Translations under genes and position numbers: made by a program
The notes under the pieces: model-generated
Told to the model about the DNA's origin: nothing
The model's input: the letters and a program-made list of their open reading frames with translations, nothing else
Databases searched by the model: none
In this document: positions 20,272 through 31,543 of the stretch, one piece after another
How positions within the stretch are numbered: position 1 is the stretch's first letter
Layout: the number at the start of each line of letters is the position of its first letter
Source of the DNA: Craterilacuibacter sp. RT1T
Lineage (GTDB): Bacteria > Pseudomonadota > Gammaproteobacteria > Burkholderiales > Chromobacteriaceae
Direction of reading: 5' to 3'
NCBI RefSeq assembly: GCF_023502145.1
Contig: NZ_JAMFLI010000005.1
Location: 149,481 to 213,480 of the forward strand
DNA length: 64,000 nucleotides

Positions 20272-21117
20272 TCAGCGCGTTTTGCTCAGAAACTGCTGCA
20301 GGCGCTCGCTTTGCGGGTTGGCCAGAATCGCTTTCGGACAGCCCTCCTCCTCGACCCGGCCCTGATGCAGAAACATCACATGGTTGGCCACATCACGGGC
20401 GAAACCCATCTCGTGGGTGACCACCACCATGGTGCGCCCTTCTTCCGCCAGCGTACGCATCACCTTGAGCACCTCCCCCACCAGCTCCGGGTCCAGCGCC
20501 GATGTCGGCTCGTCAAACAGCATCACCTCGGGTTCGACGGCCAGGGCACGGGCAATCGCTACGCGCTGCTGCTGGCCGCCGGACATATGCGCCGGGTACT
20601 TGTCCTCGACACCGGACAGGCCGACCTTGGCCAGATAAGCGCGCGCACGCGCCACTGCCTCGTCCTTGTTCACACCCAGTACATGCACCGGCGCTTCGAT
20701 AATGTTTTCCAGTACCGTCATATGCGCCCACAGATTGAAGTGCTGGAACACCATAGCCAGACGCGAACGCATCTTTTGCAACTGCGCCTCGCGTGCCGCC
20801 TTGAGCATACCGTCCTTGGCCTTGACCAGTTCCAGCTCTTCGCCGGCCACAACGATGCGGCCGGTATGCGGGCGCTCCAGCATATTAATGCAGCGCAAAA
20901 AGGTACTCTTGCCCGAGCCGCTGGAACCGATGATGCTGATCACGTCACCGGCGTGGGCCGTCAACGACAGGCCCTTAAGCACCTCATGGCTGCCGTAACT
21001 CTTGTGCAGGTTTTCTACCTGCAGTTTCAGCGCCCGGCCAGCTGGTGACTGCCCCGCAGGGGAAGACAGGGTTGCGGTGGCTTCGCTGTGGAACTGGCTG
21101 CTTTGTACTTCCATCAT
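20272..21117 (-). CDS. aotP: Arginine/ornithine ABC transporter ATPase AotP
   Basis: The 281-residue HisP-type ATPase of the basic amino-acid importer has Walker [10 protein letters not shown]-loop FQHFNLW, signature MSGGQQQR, Walker [13 protein letters not shown] and the H-loop VTHE. A strong AGGAG precedes the MM start. An N-terminal extension of about 28 residues, rich in Ser, Gly and Pro, comes before the canonical [12 protein letters not shown] start of the family. It is last in aotJQMOP and is followed closely by the regulator gene. Confidence 0.92.
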   Translation of the reverse strand: MMEVQSSQFHSEATATLSSPAGQSPAGRALKLQVENLHKSYGSHEVLKGLSLTAHAGDVISIIGSSGSGKSTFLRCINMLERPHTGRIVVAGEELELVKAKDGMLKAAREAQLQKMRSRLAMVFQHFNLWAHMTVLENIIEAPVHVLGVNKDEAVARARAYLAKVGLSGVEDKYPAHMSGGQQQRVAIARALAVEPEVMLFDEPTSALDPELVGEVLKVMRTLAEEGRTMVVVTHEMGFARDVANHVMFLHQGRVEEEGCPKAILANPQSERLQQFLSKTR

Positions 21118-21173
21118 GGTTGTCTCCTGGCGAGCTCTTGCTGGCTCTTGTATGAAAGGGTAAGCGGGATGAC

Positions 21174-22292
21174 TCAGGCACTGAGCAGGTAACCGCTACG
21201 AAACGGTATGCTACCTGCAATCTTGCCAAGGTTCATCCCGGCAATTGCATAACGGCGACTCTCACGGGCATAAAACACCCCGCTCACCGTAGACTTCAAC
21301 AACACCACGGCGCCGGATAGCGGATTAAGCAACTCGCACACGGTTTGCCCCGCCTCAATCCACTCGCCAACGCGGGCACGGTAAACGATCACACCGGGTA
21401 GCGGCGCGATCAGCGTCTCGGAACCGGTCAGCGGTGTAGCCTGGCAACGCGCAGCAGGCAGCGCCGGTTTTTCGCCGGCGATCACGCCGCGGTAAACCAG
21501 AAAATCAAACAGCCGGTCGGCATCCTGTTCGGCCAGTTGATGGCAAACCTCGGCCTCGCCGCGCAACTCGACGGTGACGGCAAGACAAGCCAGCGCCAGC
21601 GGAATATCACGGGGCAGATGCTCGGCCAGTTTCCACCAGATCTGGCTCATGGCTTCATCAAAAGACTGGCCGCCGCTGCCTTTGGCATGCAGCACCGCTT
21701 CGGCTTCCATCAAACGCGACAACGGTTCCAGCTGTTCAAGATACGGGGTTTCGCTATACAGATGCAGCACCGCCTCGAAGTCGGCATGCAGATCCAGCAC
21801 CACATCGGCGTCAAAAGCCAGCGACACCAGCGTGTGGCGCAAGCCGGCCAGCTCGGTAGCCGGAGCCTGCGCCGCCAGAAACGCGCGCATGGCCGCGCGC
21901 ACCAGGCGCGTATTGGCGTCTGCGTCGCTGCCCAGTTGCGGTCGTAGCGTTGCGCCAAGTTCGGCGTAAAAGTCGGGGTAGTGGCGGTTGAAGTTCTCAC
22001 CGCTGGCAAAATCGAAACGCCCCATGGCATCGTGCATCAGGCTTTGTTCAAGTCCGACGGGGTTGGCGACCGGCACCAGCACGACCTCGCCTTGCAAGCG
22101 CCCATCCGCTTCTGCCTGAGCCAGGCGGGCTTTCAAGTGATGGCAAACCAGCAAGCCCGGAATCTCGTCGGCATGCAGGCCGGCCTGGATATACACCTTC
22201 TGGCCTTGGCCGGGCTCGCCAAAATGAAAACTCTCGATGCGGCGCTGGCTGCCAAGGCTCTTGGCCGGCAAAGGGTGATGCTGAATATGCAT
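21174..22292 (-). CDS. aotO: Succinylglutamate desuccinylase/aspartoacylase-family protein AotO
   Basis: From the ATG at 22292, which is preceded by GAGG, this gives about 372 residues; the 27-codon upstream extension overlaps aotM and is rejected. It belongs to the M14-like zinc carboxypeptidase/AstE family: GLHADEIPG supplies His and Glu ligands, a second His sits in LDLHAD, and the C-terminal half forms a beta domain (ETLIAPLPGVIVYRARVGEWIEAGQTVCEL). In Pseudomonas the homologue aotO occupies the same place between aotM and aotP. Its reaction there is not established, and it should not be taken as the pathway's AruE/AstE without a test. Confidence 0.85.
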   Translation of the reverse strand: MHIQHHPLPAKSLGSQRRIESFHFGEPGQGQKVYIQAGLHADEIPGLLVCHHLKARLAQAEADGRLQGEVVLVPVANPVGLEQSLMHDAMGRFDFASGENFNRHYPDFYAELGATLRPQLGSDADANTRLVRAAMRAFLAAQAPATELAGLRHTLVSLAFDADVVLDLHADFEAVLHLYSETPYLEQLEPLSRLMEAEAVLHAKGSGGQSFDEAMSQIWWKLAEHLPRDIPLALACLAVTVELRGEAEVCHQLAEQDADRLFDFLVYRGVIAGEKPALPAARCQATPLTGSETLIAPLPGVIVYRARVGEWIEAGQTVCELLNPLSGAVVLLKSTVSGVFYARESRRYAIAGMNLGKIAGSIPFRSGYLLSA

Positions 22293-22300
22293 GACGGGCC

Positions 22301-23002
22301 TCAATGACTGCGTGGCGCAAGATAAGCCAGATAGCGGCCTTCCAGTTGGCGGAACACCCGCACCAAACCCCATGTCAGCAACAGGTAGACCAGTGCAGCC
22401 GCGAGGAAGGGCTCGAACGGCATGTAGTAAGTCGAGTACAGACGGTCTGCCGCGCCGGTGATATCAAGCAGGGTGACGGTACTGGCCAGGCTGGTAGCGT
22501 GCAGCATCATCACCACCTCGTTGCTGTACGCAGGCAGGCTGCGGCGTAAGGCCGAGGGCAACAGGATGCGGCGGTACAGGGTGGCGCGGCTCATGCCCAC
22601 ACTCTTGGCGGCCTCGACTTCGCCATGGCTGGTGGCTCGGATGGCACCGGCCAGCATTTCGGTCGTGTAGGCGCAGGTATTGATCGCCAGCGCCAGCATG
22701 GCGCAAAAGCTGGCGTCGGACAGCAAGGGCCAGGCCAGGCTGTCGCGCACCACGGCGAATTGCGACAAGCCGTAATAGATCAGATAAAGCTGCAACAGCA
22801 TCGGCGTGCCGCGTATCACATAGGTGTACAGCCAGACCGGACCGTACAGCAGCGGACTCTTGGCCACGCGCAATACCGACAGCGGCACGGATACCGCCAA
22901 GCCACAAGCCAGCGATACCAGCAACAGCTTGAGGGTTGTCAGCAAGCCGTCGGCGTAGAGCTTGAGATTGTCAGGCTCGATCAACATCGCGAAGTCCAGC
23001 AT
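22301..23002 (-). CDS. aotM: Arginine/ornithine ABC transporter permease AotM
   Basis: About 233 residues starting at the ATG at 23002, which overlaps the aotQ stop. It is a HisM/ArtM-type inner-membrane permease with about five helices. The EAA loop is visible as GEVEAAKSVGMSRATLYRRILLP, which docks on the ATPase. It pairs with AotQ to form the membrane channel. The longer frame to 23050 lies inside aotQ and is rejected. Confidence 0.9.
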   Translation of the reverse strand: MLDFAMLIEPDNLKLYADGLLTTLKLLLVSLACGLAVSVPLSVLRVAKSPLLYGPVWLYTYVIRGTPMLLQLYLIYYGLSQFAVVRDSLAWPLLSDASFCAMLALAINTCAYTTEMLAGAIRATSHGEVEAAKSVGMSRATLYRRILLPSALRRSLPAYSNEVVMMLHATSLASTVTLLDITGAADRLYSTYYMPFEPFLAAALVYLLLTWGLVRVFRQLEGRYLAYLAPRSH

Positions 23003-23688
23003 CAGATCTCTCCCATACGCACGCCGGCCGAATAGCGCTTTTCCGCCCACTTCAGCAACAGCAAGGATACCGAGGTAATCGCCAGATAAACCGCACCGAC
23101 CACCAGCAGATAGGTAAACGGTTCGCGGGTAGCGGCACCGGCTTCGCGGGCGCGGAACATCATGTCCTGCAGGCCGATAACCGACACCAAGGCGGTCGCC
23201 TTGGTCAGTACCAGCCAGTTATTGGTGTAACCGGGAATGGCAAAACGTATCATCTGCGGCAGGATGATGCGCAAAAACACGCGGCTGCGTCCCATGCCGT
23301 AAGCCCAACCGGCTTCCCACTGTCCTTTGGGCACCGCCATGATCGCGCCACGGAAGGTTTCCGACAGATAGGCGCCATAGATGAAACCCAGCGTCAGCAC
23401 CCCGGCCATAAACTGGTTGAAATCCATGGCAGGCAAACCCAATGCCTCAAGCAGGGCATTGGCGGCAATCTGGCCACCGTAAAACACCAACAGCATCAAC
23501 ACCAGATCAGGCACCCCGCGTACCAGCGTAGAGTACGTCTCTGCCACCCGGCTCAACAGCAAATTGGGGGCCAGGCGGCAGGCGGCCCCCATCAGACCCA
23601 GCACCGTGGCAACGGCCAGCGAAGATAGCGCAATCTCTAGCGTGGTCGTCGCACCGGCAACGATATAACCCGTATAGCCTTCAAACAT
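23002..23688 (-). CDS. aotQ: Arginine/ornithine ABC transporter permease AotQ
   Basis: The 228-residue HisQ/ArtQ-type permease has hydrophobic segments near 10-35, 55-75, 90-110, 150-170 and 190-215, and the EAA loop QWEAGWAYGMGRSRVFLRIILP. With AotM it forms the membrane part of the importer for arginine and ornithine. It lies 72 bp downstream of the binding-protein gene aotJ, a gap that often allows differential expression of an abundant binding protein, and its stop overlaps the aotM start. Confidence 0.9.
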   Translation of the reverse strand: MFEGYTGYIVAGATTTLEIALSSLAVATVLGLMGAACRLAPNLLLSRVAETYSTLVRGVPDLVLMLLVFYGGQIAANALLEALGLPAMDFNQFMAGVLTLGFIYGAYLSETFRGAIMAVPKGQWEAGWAYGMGRSRVFLRIILPQMIRFAIPGYTNNWLVLTKATALVSVIGLQDMMFRAREAGAATREPFTYLLVVGAVYLAITSVSLLLLKWAEKRYSAGVRMGEI

Positions 23689-23760
23689 CGGCCGCTCTCC
23701 TGAAAGTCGTCAGGCTGGCCGCCTTGCGGCAACCAGCCTGTGCATACCAAAGCGCGCAGC

Positions 23761-24534
23761 TTAAGCGCCGTAAGCGTCGAAATTGAAGTGCTTGTCATTC
23801 ACCTTCTTGTAGGTGCCGTTGGCACGAATGGCCTTGATGGCGCCATTGAAGCCATTGCGCAAATCATCGTCGCCTTTACGCACCGCGATGCCGGCACCCT
23901 GGCCGAAGATTGCCGGATCCTTCAGCACAGGGCCGACGAAGGCGTAGCCCTTGCCTTCCGGCTTTTTCAGGAAGCCGACCGAGCTCTCCACGCTGTCAGC
24001 GGAGGTCGCGTCCAAGCGACCTGCAGCCAGATCCATGTAGACCTGCTGGGTGCTGTCGTAAGGCACGACAATGGCGCCCGCCGGTGCGTAATATTTCTGT
24101 GCGTATTTCTCGTGGGTCGACGCCTTGAGCACACCCAGACGCTTGCCCTTGAGGCTGGCCGGGGTGCCGGAGATCGAGCCGGCCTTGGCGATCAGACGCG
24201 CCGGGGTGTGGTAGTACTTGTCGGTGAAGTCGACCGCCTTCTTGCGCTCGTCGGTAATCGACATCGACGAAATAATCGCATCGTATTTTTTGGCGTTCAG
24301 CGCCGGGATGATCCCCTTCCACTCCTGCTCGACAAACACGCACTTGGCCTTCATCTGAGCGCACAGGGCATTGGCCATATCAATATCGAAACCGACCAGC
24401 TTGCCGTCCGGCGACTTGTAAGCGAACGGCTCGTAAGCGGCCTCGACGCCTATGCGAATTTGTTTAGGCTGCTCGGCCAAAGCCAGACCGGAACAGGACA
24501 GGGCCAGCGCAACGGATACGGCAAGCTTCTTCAT
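23761..24534 (-). CDS. aotJ: Arginine/ornithine-binding periplasmic protein AotJ
   Basis: The 257-residue class-3 solute-binding protein has a signal peptide (MKKLAVSVALALSCSGLALA). The start at 24534 is chosen because AAGGAG sits 8 bp upstream; the in-frame start two codons earlier would be too close. Ligand-pocket features typical of lysine/arginine/ornithine-binding proteins are seen: EAAYEPFAYKSPDGKLVGFDIDM, ISSMSITDERKKAVDFTDKYY and GVLKASTHEKYA. It delivers basic amino acids to AotQM and is the first gene of aotJQMOP. The 358 bp upstream would hold its promoter and any ArgR sites. Confidence 0.92.
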   Translation of the reverse strand: MKKLAVSVALALSCSGLALAEQPKQIRIGVEAAYEPFAYKSPDGKLVGFDIDMANALCAQMKAKCVFVEQEWKGIIPALNAKKYDAIISSMSITDERKKAVDFTDKYYHTPARLIAKAGSISGTPASLKGKRLGVLKASTHEKYAQKYYAPAGAIVVPYDSTQQVYMDLAAGRLDATSADSVESSVGFLKKPEGKGYAFVGPVLKDPAIFGQGAGIAVRKGDDDLRNGFNGAIKAIRANGTYKKVNDKHFNFDAYGA

Positions 24535-24816
24535 CTGCATTTCTCCTTGAAAGTCATCCGGCCCGCTCTTGTCACGACGGTTTAGCCGGTTAATCAGTGC
24601 CATGGACACTGGAATGTGCAGACGGATTAAAGCACCGCTGATGCCAACCCTTGTTACAGCGAGGCGACAACTTGTTACATCGATATTAATTTGCCATAGA
24701 CCATACGCGTACCGGGTATCACGGCATCGCGCTCTGGAGCAACGTTCGACGGCAATCAAACCTCTCCCACCCCAAGCCCCCCAGAGAAGAGCGCCCCATC
24801 CTTGCGACAGATCCGC
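24535..24816. other. Divergent promoter region between aotJ and the copper unit
   Basis: No gene is seen. The left part serves aotJ on the minus strand and contains AT-rich stretches around 24655-24700. The right part leads into the MerR-type promoter at 24817. Short reading frames here overlap both regulatory regions and look spurious. Confidence 0.5.
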
Positions 24817-24847
24817 TTGACCTTGCCACGATGGCAAGGTTCAGACT
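24817..24847 (+). promoter_or_regulatory. CueR-type promoter/operator 1, in front of the CopZ-like gene
   Basis: TTGACC at 24817-24822 is a -35 hexamer, followed by a 19-bp spacer and CAGACT. A 9+9 bp perfect palindrome (ACCTTGCCA cga TGGCAAGGT, 24820-24840) overlaps the -35 and spacer. The overlong 19-bp spacer with a dyad is the standard arrangement of MerR/CueR-activated promoters. Confidence 0.85.
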
Positions 24848-24892
24848 GCAATCACGGCCAAATCCGGCCGCATTCAGCGTAAAGGAAATACC

Positions 24893-25090
24893 ATGCATCA
24901 TGTACAAATCGACAACCTCCATTGCGGCGGCTGCATCGCCAGAGTGACCCGTGCCCTGCAGCAACTGGACGAACACGCCAGCGTCGACATCAACCGCGAA
25001 AGCGGCCGTGCCCGCATCGAAACGACCACGTCGCTGGCCAGCGTGTGCGAACAACTGGGCAAAAGCGGCTACCCGGCCCGACCCGTCTGA
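24893..25090 (+). CDS. CopZ-like copper chaperone (heavy-metal-associated domain)
   Basis: This 65-residue protein consists of a single HMA ferredoxin-like domain. The metal-binding CxxC appears as HCGGC in NLHCGGCIARV, slightly different from the usual MxCxxC because Met is replaced by Leu-His. AAGGA lies 7-8 bp before the ATG. It should carry Cu(I) in the cytoplasm to CopA, encoded next. It has its own CueR-type promoter, separate from that of copA, so chaperone and pump can be set independently. Confidence 0.88.
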   Translation: MHHVQIDNLHCGGCIARVTRALQQLDEHASVDINRESGRARIETTTSLASVCEQLGKSGYPARPV

Positions 25091-25175
25091 AGCGTTGCCA
25101 CGCCGGACCGTCACCAGCCCCTGCCGACAGGGGCGATGTCCATTCGCCAGCGGCTAGCCCCGATCACCAGCGGGC

Positions 25176-25206
25176 TTGACCTTGCCACGATGGCAAGGTC
25201 GATGCT
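25176..25206 (+). promoter_or_regulatory. CueR-type promoter/operator 2, in front of copA
   Basis: The same TTGACC, 19-bp spacer and dyad ACCTTGCCA cga TGGCAAGGT (25179-25199) as upstream of the CopZ-like gene, with GATGCT as the -10. The block of about 23 bp shared with the first promoter is identical. Confidence 0.85.
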
Positions 25207-25236
25207 GGTACAACAGCCACTACCGGAGTCTGCATC

Positions 25237-27633
<2,397 letters not shown>

Positions 27634-27674
27634 ACCCGCGGCGGGCATGCCCGCCGTTTCGACAGGAGTCGCAC

Positions 27675-28094
27675 ATGAATATCGGCCAGGCGGCGGATCA
27701 CAGCGGCGTTTCCGCCAAGATGATCCGTCATTACGAAAGCATCGGCTTGATCCAGCCGGGCCAGCGCAGCGCCGCCGGCTATCGCCAGTACAGCGAGCGC
27801 GACGTGCATCTGCTGCGCTTTATCGGCCAGGCCCGCAAGCTGGGCTTCCCGCTGGAGCAGATCCGCCTGCTGCTGTCGCTGTGGCAGGACAGCCAGCGCA
27901 GCAGTGCCGACGTTAAACAACTGGCGGCGGCGCATATCGCCGAGCTGGACCAGCGCATCCGCGAACTGAGCGCAATGCGCGACGCCCTGTCCACGCTGGC
28001 GGCCGGCTGCGCCGGCGACGCCCGCCCCGACTGCCCCATCCTGCAAGGGCTGGCGCAACAAGGCGGCCACTGCGCGCACCCGGCGCGAGCCTAA
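27675..28094 (+). CDS. cueR: MerR-family copper sensor CueR/HmrR
   Basis: The 139-residue regulator has an N-terminal winged helix (MNIGQAADHSGVSAKMIRHYESIGLI, RSAAGYRQYSERD), a dimerisation helix (about 80-115) and the Cu(I) loop C-x7-C (CAGDARPDC), as in CueR. It should bind the two dyads upstream and activate the CopZ-like gene and copA when copper rises. It starts 41 bp after copA behind CAGGAG, and an 18-bp palindrome (27639-27656) lies in the gap. The last codons and stop (about 28082-28094) coincide with the edge of a dispersed repeat, so the tail GHCAHPARA may not be original. Confidence 0.9.
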   Translation: MNIGQAADHSGVSAKMIRHYESIGLIQPGQRSAAGYRQYSERDVHLLRFIGQARKLGFPLEQIRLLLSLWQDSQRSSADVKQLAAAHIAELDQRIRELSAMRDALSTLAAGCAGDARPDCPILQGLAQQGGHCAHPARA

Positions 28095-28142
28095 CGGGGA
28101 TGGGTCGCTGACGCATGAGTCGCATGCATCACATGCCATAAA
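28082..28142 (-). repeat. End fragment of the dispersed structured repeat (inverted)
   Basis: The first 23 bases (28082-28104) are the exact or near-exact reverse complement of the left end of the repeats at 15425 and 34085, and the similarity continues through the CTGACGCATG...CGCATGC section. The hairpin core is absent. The cueR stop codon lies inside it. Confidence 0.75.
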
Positions 28143-28174
28143 TACCCACTGCTAACGGGTACATCAACAAACAA

Positions 28175-28196
28175 AAGGCAGCCCGCAGGCTGCCTT
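28175..28196. terminator. Terminator between convergent cueR and thrC
   Basis: Perfect 9-bp stem AAGGCAGCC/GGCTGCCTT with a 4-nt loop. On the minus strand it is followed by TTGTTTG (T-rich), so it mainly ends the thrC transcript. Confidence 0.8.
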
Positions 28197-28222
28197 GAAA
28201 GAACACCAGAGCGTGATGCCGC

Positions 28223-29629
28223 TTACGCCAAGGCGTGCGCCACGTAAGACTTGACCGCTGCCGCGTCGGCACCGAACTCGACCACGCGTTGCGGCAAGTC
28301 TTCTATGCCCTCGAAACCGGCCGGGCGTGGCGGCTCGCGATCCAGCGCCTCGCGTATGGTTTCGGCGAACTTGGCCGGCAGTGCGGTTTCCAGGCAGACT
28401 ACGGTTTCACCGGCCACACGCAGTTCGCGTGCAACCTTTACCCCGTCGGCGGTATGGGTGTCGAGCACGCGCGCGTCTTCACGATCGACCTGACGGATGG
28501 TGGCCAGACGGTCGGCGTGAGAGCTGGCGCCGGACACAAAGCCGAATACCCCATGCACCGCATCCAGCTGCGCCGACAGATCGAAGCCGCGCCCGGCATC
28601 AACCTCGCGCCACAGCGCGGCAACCTTGTCGCCATCGCGCCCGACCAGATCGAACACAAAGCGCTCGAAGTTGGACGCCTTGGAAATATCCATGGACGGG
28701 CTGGAAGTAACAAAAGTCTGCTCGGTGCTGCGCGGACGATAGACGCCGGTCTTGAAAAACTCGTCCAGCACATCGTTTTCATTGGTGGCAACGATCAGGC
28801 GCGCCACCGGCAGCCCCATCTGGCGCGCGATATGGCCGGCGCAGACATTGCCGAAGTTGCCCGACGGCACGCAGAAGCTGACTTGTTCGTCGTTGCTCGC
28901 GGTCGCGTTAAAGTAGCCGGCGAAGTAGTACACCACCTGCGCCACCACCCGCGCCCAGTTGATCGAGTTGACCGTGCCGATCTTGTAGGCGGCCTTAAAA
29001 GCGTGGTCGTTCTGCACCGCCTTCACGATGTCCTGACAGTCGTCGAACATGCCGTCGATGGCGATATTGTGGATATTGGCATCCGTCAGGCTGAACATCT
29101 GCGCGCGCTGGAAGGCGCTCATCTTGCCCTTGGGCGAGAGCATGAACACATTGACCCCGGCCTTGCCGCGCAGCGCATATTCCGCCGCCGAGCCGGTGTC
29201 ACCCGAAGTCGCGCCCAGAATATTCAGCGTCTCGCCACGCTGGGAGAGCACATACTCGAACAGCTGGCCAAGGAACTGCATCGCCATATCCTTGAACGCC
29301 AGGGTCGGGCCGTTGGACAGTTCCAGAATCTTCAGCCCGTCGTGCAGCGTCTTCACCGGCGTGATGGCCTCGGAGCCGAACACTTCGCGGGTATAGGTGC
29401 GATCCAGCATGGCTTTCAGGTCGGCCGGCGGAATGTCGGTGGCGAACAGGCTGAGAATCTCGAACGCCAGATCGGCGTAACTCAGGCCGCGCCAGGCATT
29501 AAGCGTAGCGCGGTCGATTTGCGGGTAAGACTCGGGCAAAGCCAGACCGCCATCGGGCGCCAAGCCCATCAAGATGGTGTCGGAAAACGCAAGCGGCGCC
29601 ATCTGGCCGCGGGTGCTGATGTACTTCAT
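28223..29629 (-). CDS. thrC: Threonine synthase
   Basis: This 468-residue PLP enzyme converts O-phosphohomoserine to threonine. The start MKYISTRGQMAPLAFSD is typical of the bacterial long-form ThrC, as are the PLP-lysine motif LAFKDMAMQFLG and the phosphate loop GATSGDTGSAA. The length fits the family. It is the last step after hom, with a small acetyltransferase gene between them on the same strand, so hom, the acetyltransferase gene and thrC probably form one operon that ends at the terminator above. Confidence 0.95.
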   Translation of the reverse strand: MKYISTRGQMAPLAFSDTILMGLAPDGGLALPESYPQIDRATLNAWRGLSYADLAFEILSLFATDIPPADLKAMLDRTYTREVFGSEAITPVKTLHDGLKILELSNGPTLAFKDMAMQFLGQLFEYVLSQRGETLNILGATSGDTGSAAEYALRGKAGVNVFMLSPKGKMSAFQRAQMFSLTDANIHNIAIDGMFDDCQDIVKAVQNDHAFKAAYKIGTVNSINWARVVAQVVYYFAGYFNATASNDEQVSFCVPSGNFGNVCAGHIARQMGLPVARLIVATNENDVLDEFFKTGVYRPRSTEQTFVTSSPSMDISKASNFERFVFDLVGRDGDKVAALWREVDAGRGFDLSAQLDAVHGVFGFVSGASSHADRLATIRQVDREDARVLDTHTADGVKVARELRVAGETVVCLETALPAKFAETIREALDREPPRPAGFEGIEDLPQRVVEFGADAAAVKSYVAHALA

Positions 29630-29646
29630 GGTTTCTCTTTTATTGT

Positions 29647-30159
29647 CTATTGCAGATGCTTGCCCAGATAAAGCAGGCTGCGGCGCACGCCATCGAGCTC
29701 GGCCACATCGGGCAGCTCGCCCCAGCGCGCATAGCCGTGCTTGCCAAACAGCGCAACCGATGGCGCGTTATGCGCGAACACCAGCCCGACCAGGGTACGG
29801 ATACCGAGCGCGGGCGCGGCCTCCCCGGCAAAACGCAACAGCTGTCCGCCCAGACCCTGGCCGCGGGCGGCCGGGCCGAGGTAAATACTGACTTCGGCTG
29901 TGGCGCTGTAGGCGGCGCGGCTATGAAACGCCGACAGACTCATCCAGCCGATCAGCGCGCCATCCTGCTCCACCACCCAGATCGGGTGCTGCGCCGGGCT
30001 ATGTGCGGCAAACCACGCCTCGCGCTCGGCCACGCTCACCGGCGTAAGATCCGCCGTCACCATGCGCGAGGCCACCGTCGAGTTGTAGATCGCGACGATG
30101 GCCGGCAAATCGTCACGCGTGGCGTGACGGATGCCCAGCTCAAGCGCCAGCTCAGCCAT
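29647..30159 (-). CDS. GNAT acetyltransferase of the phosphinothricin/MnaT-like group
   Basis: This 170-residue protein carries the pattern of the Pat/YncA group: IRHATRDDLPAIVAIYN at the N-terminus, GWMSLSAFHSRAAY, acetyl-CoA loop ARGQGLGGQLL and HNAPSVALFGKHGY. Known members acetylate phosphinothricin, methionine sulfoximine or similar amino-acid analogues. The natural substrate here is unknown. Its start overlaps the hom stop by 8 bp and it ends 17 bp before thrC, so it is embedded in the threonine operon. That position hints at a link with amino-acid metabolism but does not prove it. Confidence 0.85.
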   Translation of the reverse strand: MAELALELGIRHATRDDLPAIVAIYNSTVASRMVTADLTPVSVAEREAWFAAHSPAQHPIWVVEQDGALIGWMSLSAFHSRAAYSATAEVSIYLGPAARGQGLGGQLLRFAGEAAPALGIRTLVGLVFAHNAPSVALFGKHGYARWGELPDVAELDGVRRSLLYLGKHLQ

Positions 30160-31462
30160 TGAGCTCTTCCATGCGCAGGCGCACCACCGGTGCGTTGACG
30201 CTGTCCAGCGCCTCGATGGCGGCGATGGCGGCGTTGACCTGCTTCTCCACCACGCGGTGGGTCAGCAGCACGATCTCGGCCGAACCATCGGACACCGATC
30301 CCTTCTGGATCACGGCTTCGATGGAAATATCGTTGTCGGCCAACAAGCCGGTGATCTTGGCCAAGACGCCCGCGCGATCGCTGGCGCTGATACGCAGATA
30401 GTAGGAGCTGACCACTTCATCCATAGGCAGGATGCGCAAATCTTTCAGCTGATCGGGCTGGAACGCCAGATGCGGCACGCGATGCTCGGGGTCGGCGGTC
30501 AACAGGCGGGTGACGTCGACAATATCGGCCACCACGGCGGAAGCGGTTGGCAGCGCGCCGGCACCGGCGCCGTAGTACAGGGTCGGGCCGATGGCGTCGC
30601 CCTTGGCCAGCACCGCATTCATCACGCCGTTCACATTGGCGATCAGGCGGCCCTCCGGAATCAGCGTCGGATGCACGCGCAGCTCAACACCGGCTTCGGT
30701 GTGGCGGGTCAGGCCCAACAGCTTGACGCGGTAGCCCAACTCTTCGGCGTACTTGATATCCCGGCCTTGCAGCTGGCTGATGCCTTCGAGGTAGCAATGC
30801 TCGAAATTCATCGGGATGCCGAACGCGATGGAAGCCATGATGGTCAGCTTGTGACCGGCGTCGTGGCCTTCCACATCGAATGTCGGATCGGCTTCGGCAT
30901 AACCCAGACGCTGCGCCTCGGAGAGCACCTCGGCAAAGCCGCTGCCCTTCTCGCGCATTTCGGTCAGGATGAAGTTGGAGGTGCCGTTGATAATGCCGGC
31001 GATCCACTCGATGCGGTTGGCGCTCAGGCCTTCGCGCAAGGCCTTGATAATCGGGATGCCGCCGGCCACGGCCGCTTCAAACGCCACCATCACGCCTTTT
31101 TCCTGCGCGCGGGCAAAGATTTCATTGCCGTGCAGCGCCAACAGCTTCTTGTTGGCAGTGACCACATGCTTGCCGTTGGCGATGGCCTGCAATACCAGAT
31201 CCTTGGCGATGGTATCGCCGCCGATCAGCTCGACCACAATATCGACCTCGGGGTGATTCACGATGGCGAAAGCGTCATCCACCAGCTCGACCTCGGGGCC
31301 GACCGCCTCGCGCGCGCGCTCAAGATCGCGGTTGGCGGCCATAAACAGGCGGATTTCACGCCCGGCACGGCGGCTGATTTCGTCCGCATTGCGTTTAAGC
31401 ACGACGGCGGTGCCACCACCTACCGTCCCTACCCCCATCAGGCCAATATTGATCGGCTTCAT
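30152..31462 (-). CDS. hom: Homoserine dehydrogenase
   Basis: The 436-residue enzyme reduces aspartate semialdehyde to homoserine with NAD(P)H. It has the Rossmann motif GVGTVGGG at the N-terminus, the central catalytic segment with GIINGTSNFILTEM and YAEADPTFDVEGHDAGHK, and a C-terminal ACT domain (about 350-430, YLRISASDRAGVLAKITGLL) that normally gives feedback inhibition by threonine. It lacks an aspartokinase domain, as in most betaproteobacteria. It lies 81 bp downstream of the alaA-like aminotransferase and overlaps the next gene. Confidence 0.95.
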   Translation of the reverse strand: MKPINIGLMGVGTVGGGTAVVLKRNADEISRRAGREIRLFMAANRDLERAREAVGPEVELVDDAFAIVNHPEVDIVVELIGGDTIAKDLVLQAIANGKHVVTANKKLLALHGNEIFARAQEKGVMVAFEAAVAGGIPIIKALREGLSANRIEWIAGIINGTSNFILTEMREKGSGFAEVLSEAQRLGYAEADPTFDVEGHDAGHKLTIMASIAFGIPMNFEHCYLEGISQLQGRDIKYAEELGYRVKLLGLTRHTEAGVELRVHPTLIPEGRLIANVNGVMNAVLAKGDAIGPTLYYGAGAGALPTASAVVADIVDVTRLLTADPEHRVPHLAFQPDQLKDLRILPMDEVVSSYYLRISASDRAGVLAKITGLLADNDISIEAVIQKGSVSDGSAEIVLLTHRVVEKQVNAAIAAIEALDSVNAPVVRLRMEELNG

Positions 31463-31543
31463 ATCCTAAGCTCCTATGCTTGTTTTATTGTTGCCAGCAG
31501 GGCGCACCGCCGTGCCCCTGCTCAAGTCTGCATCGCGCTGCGC

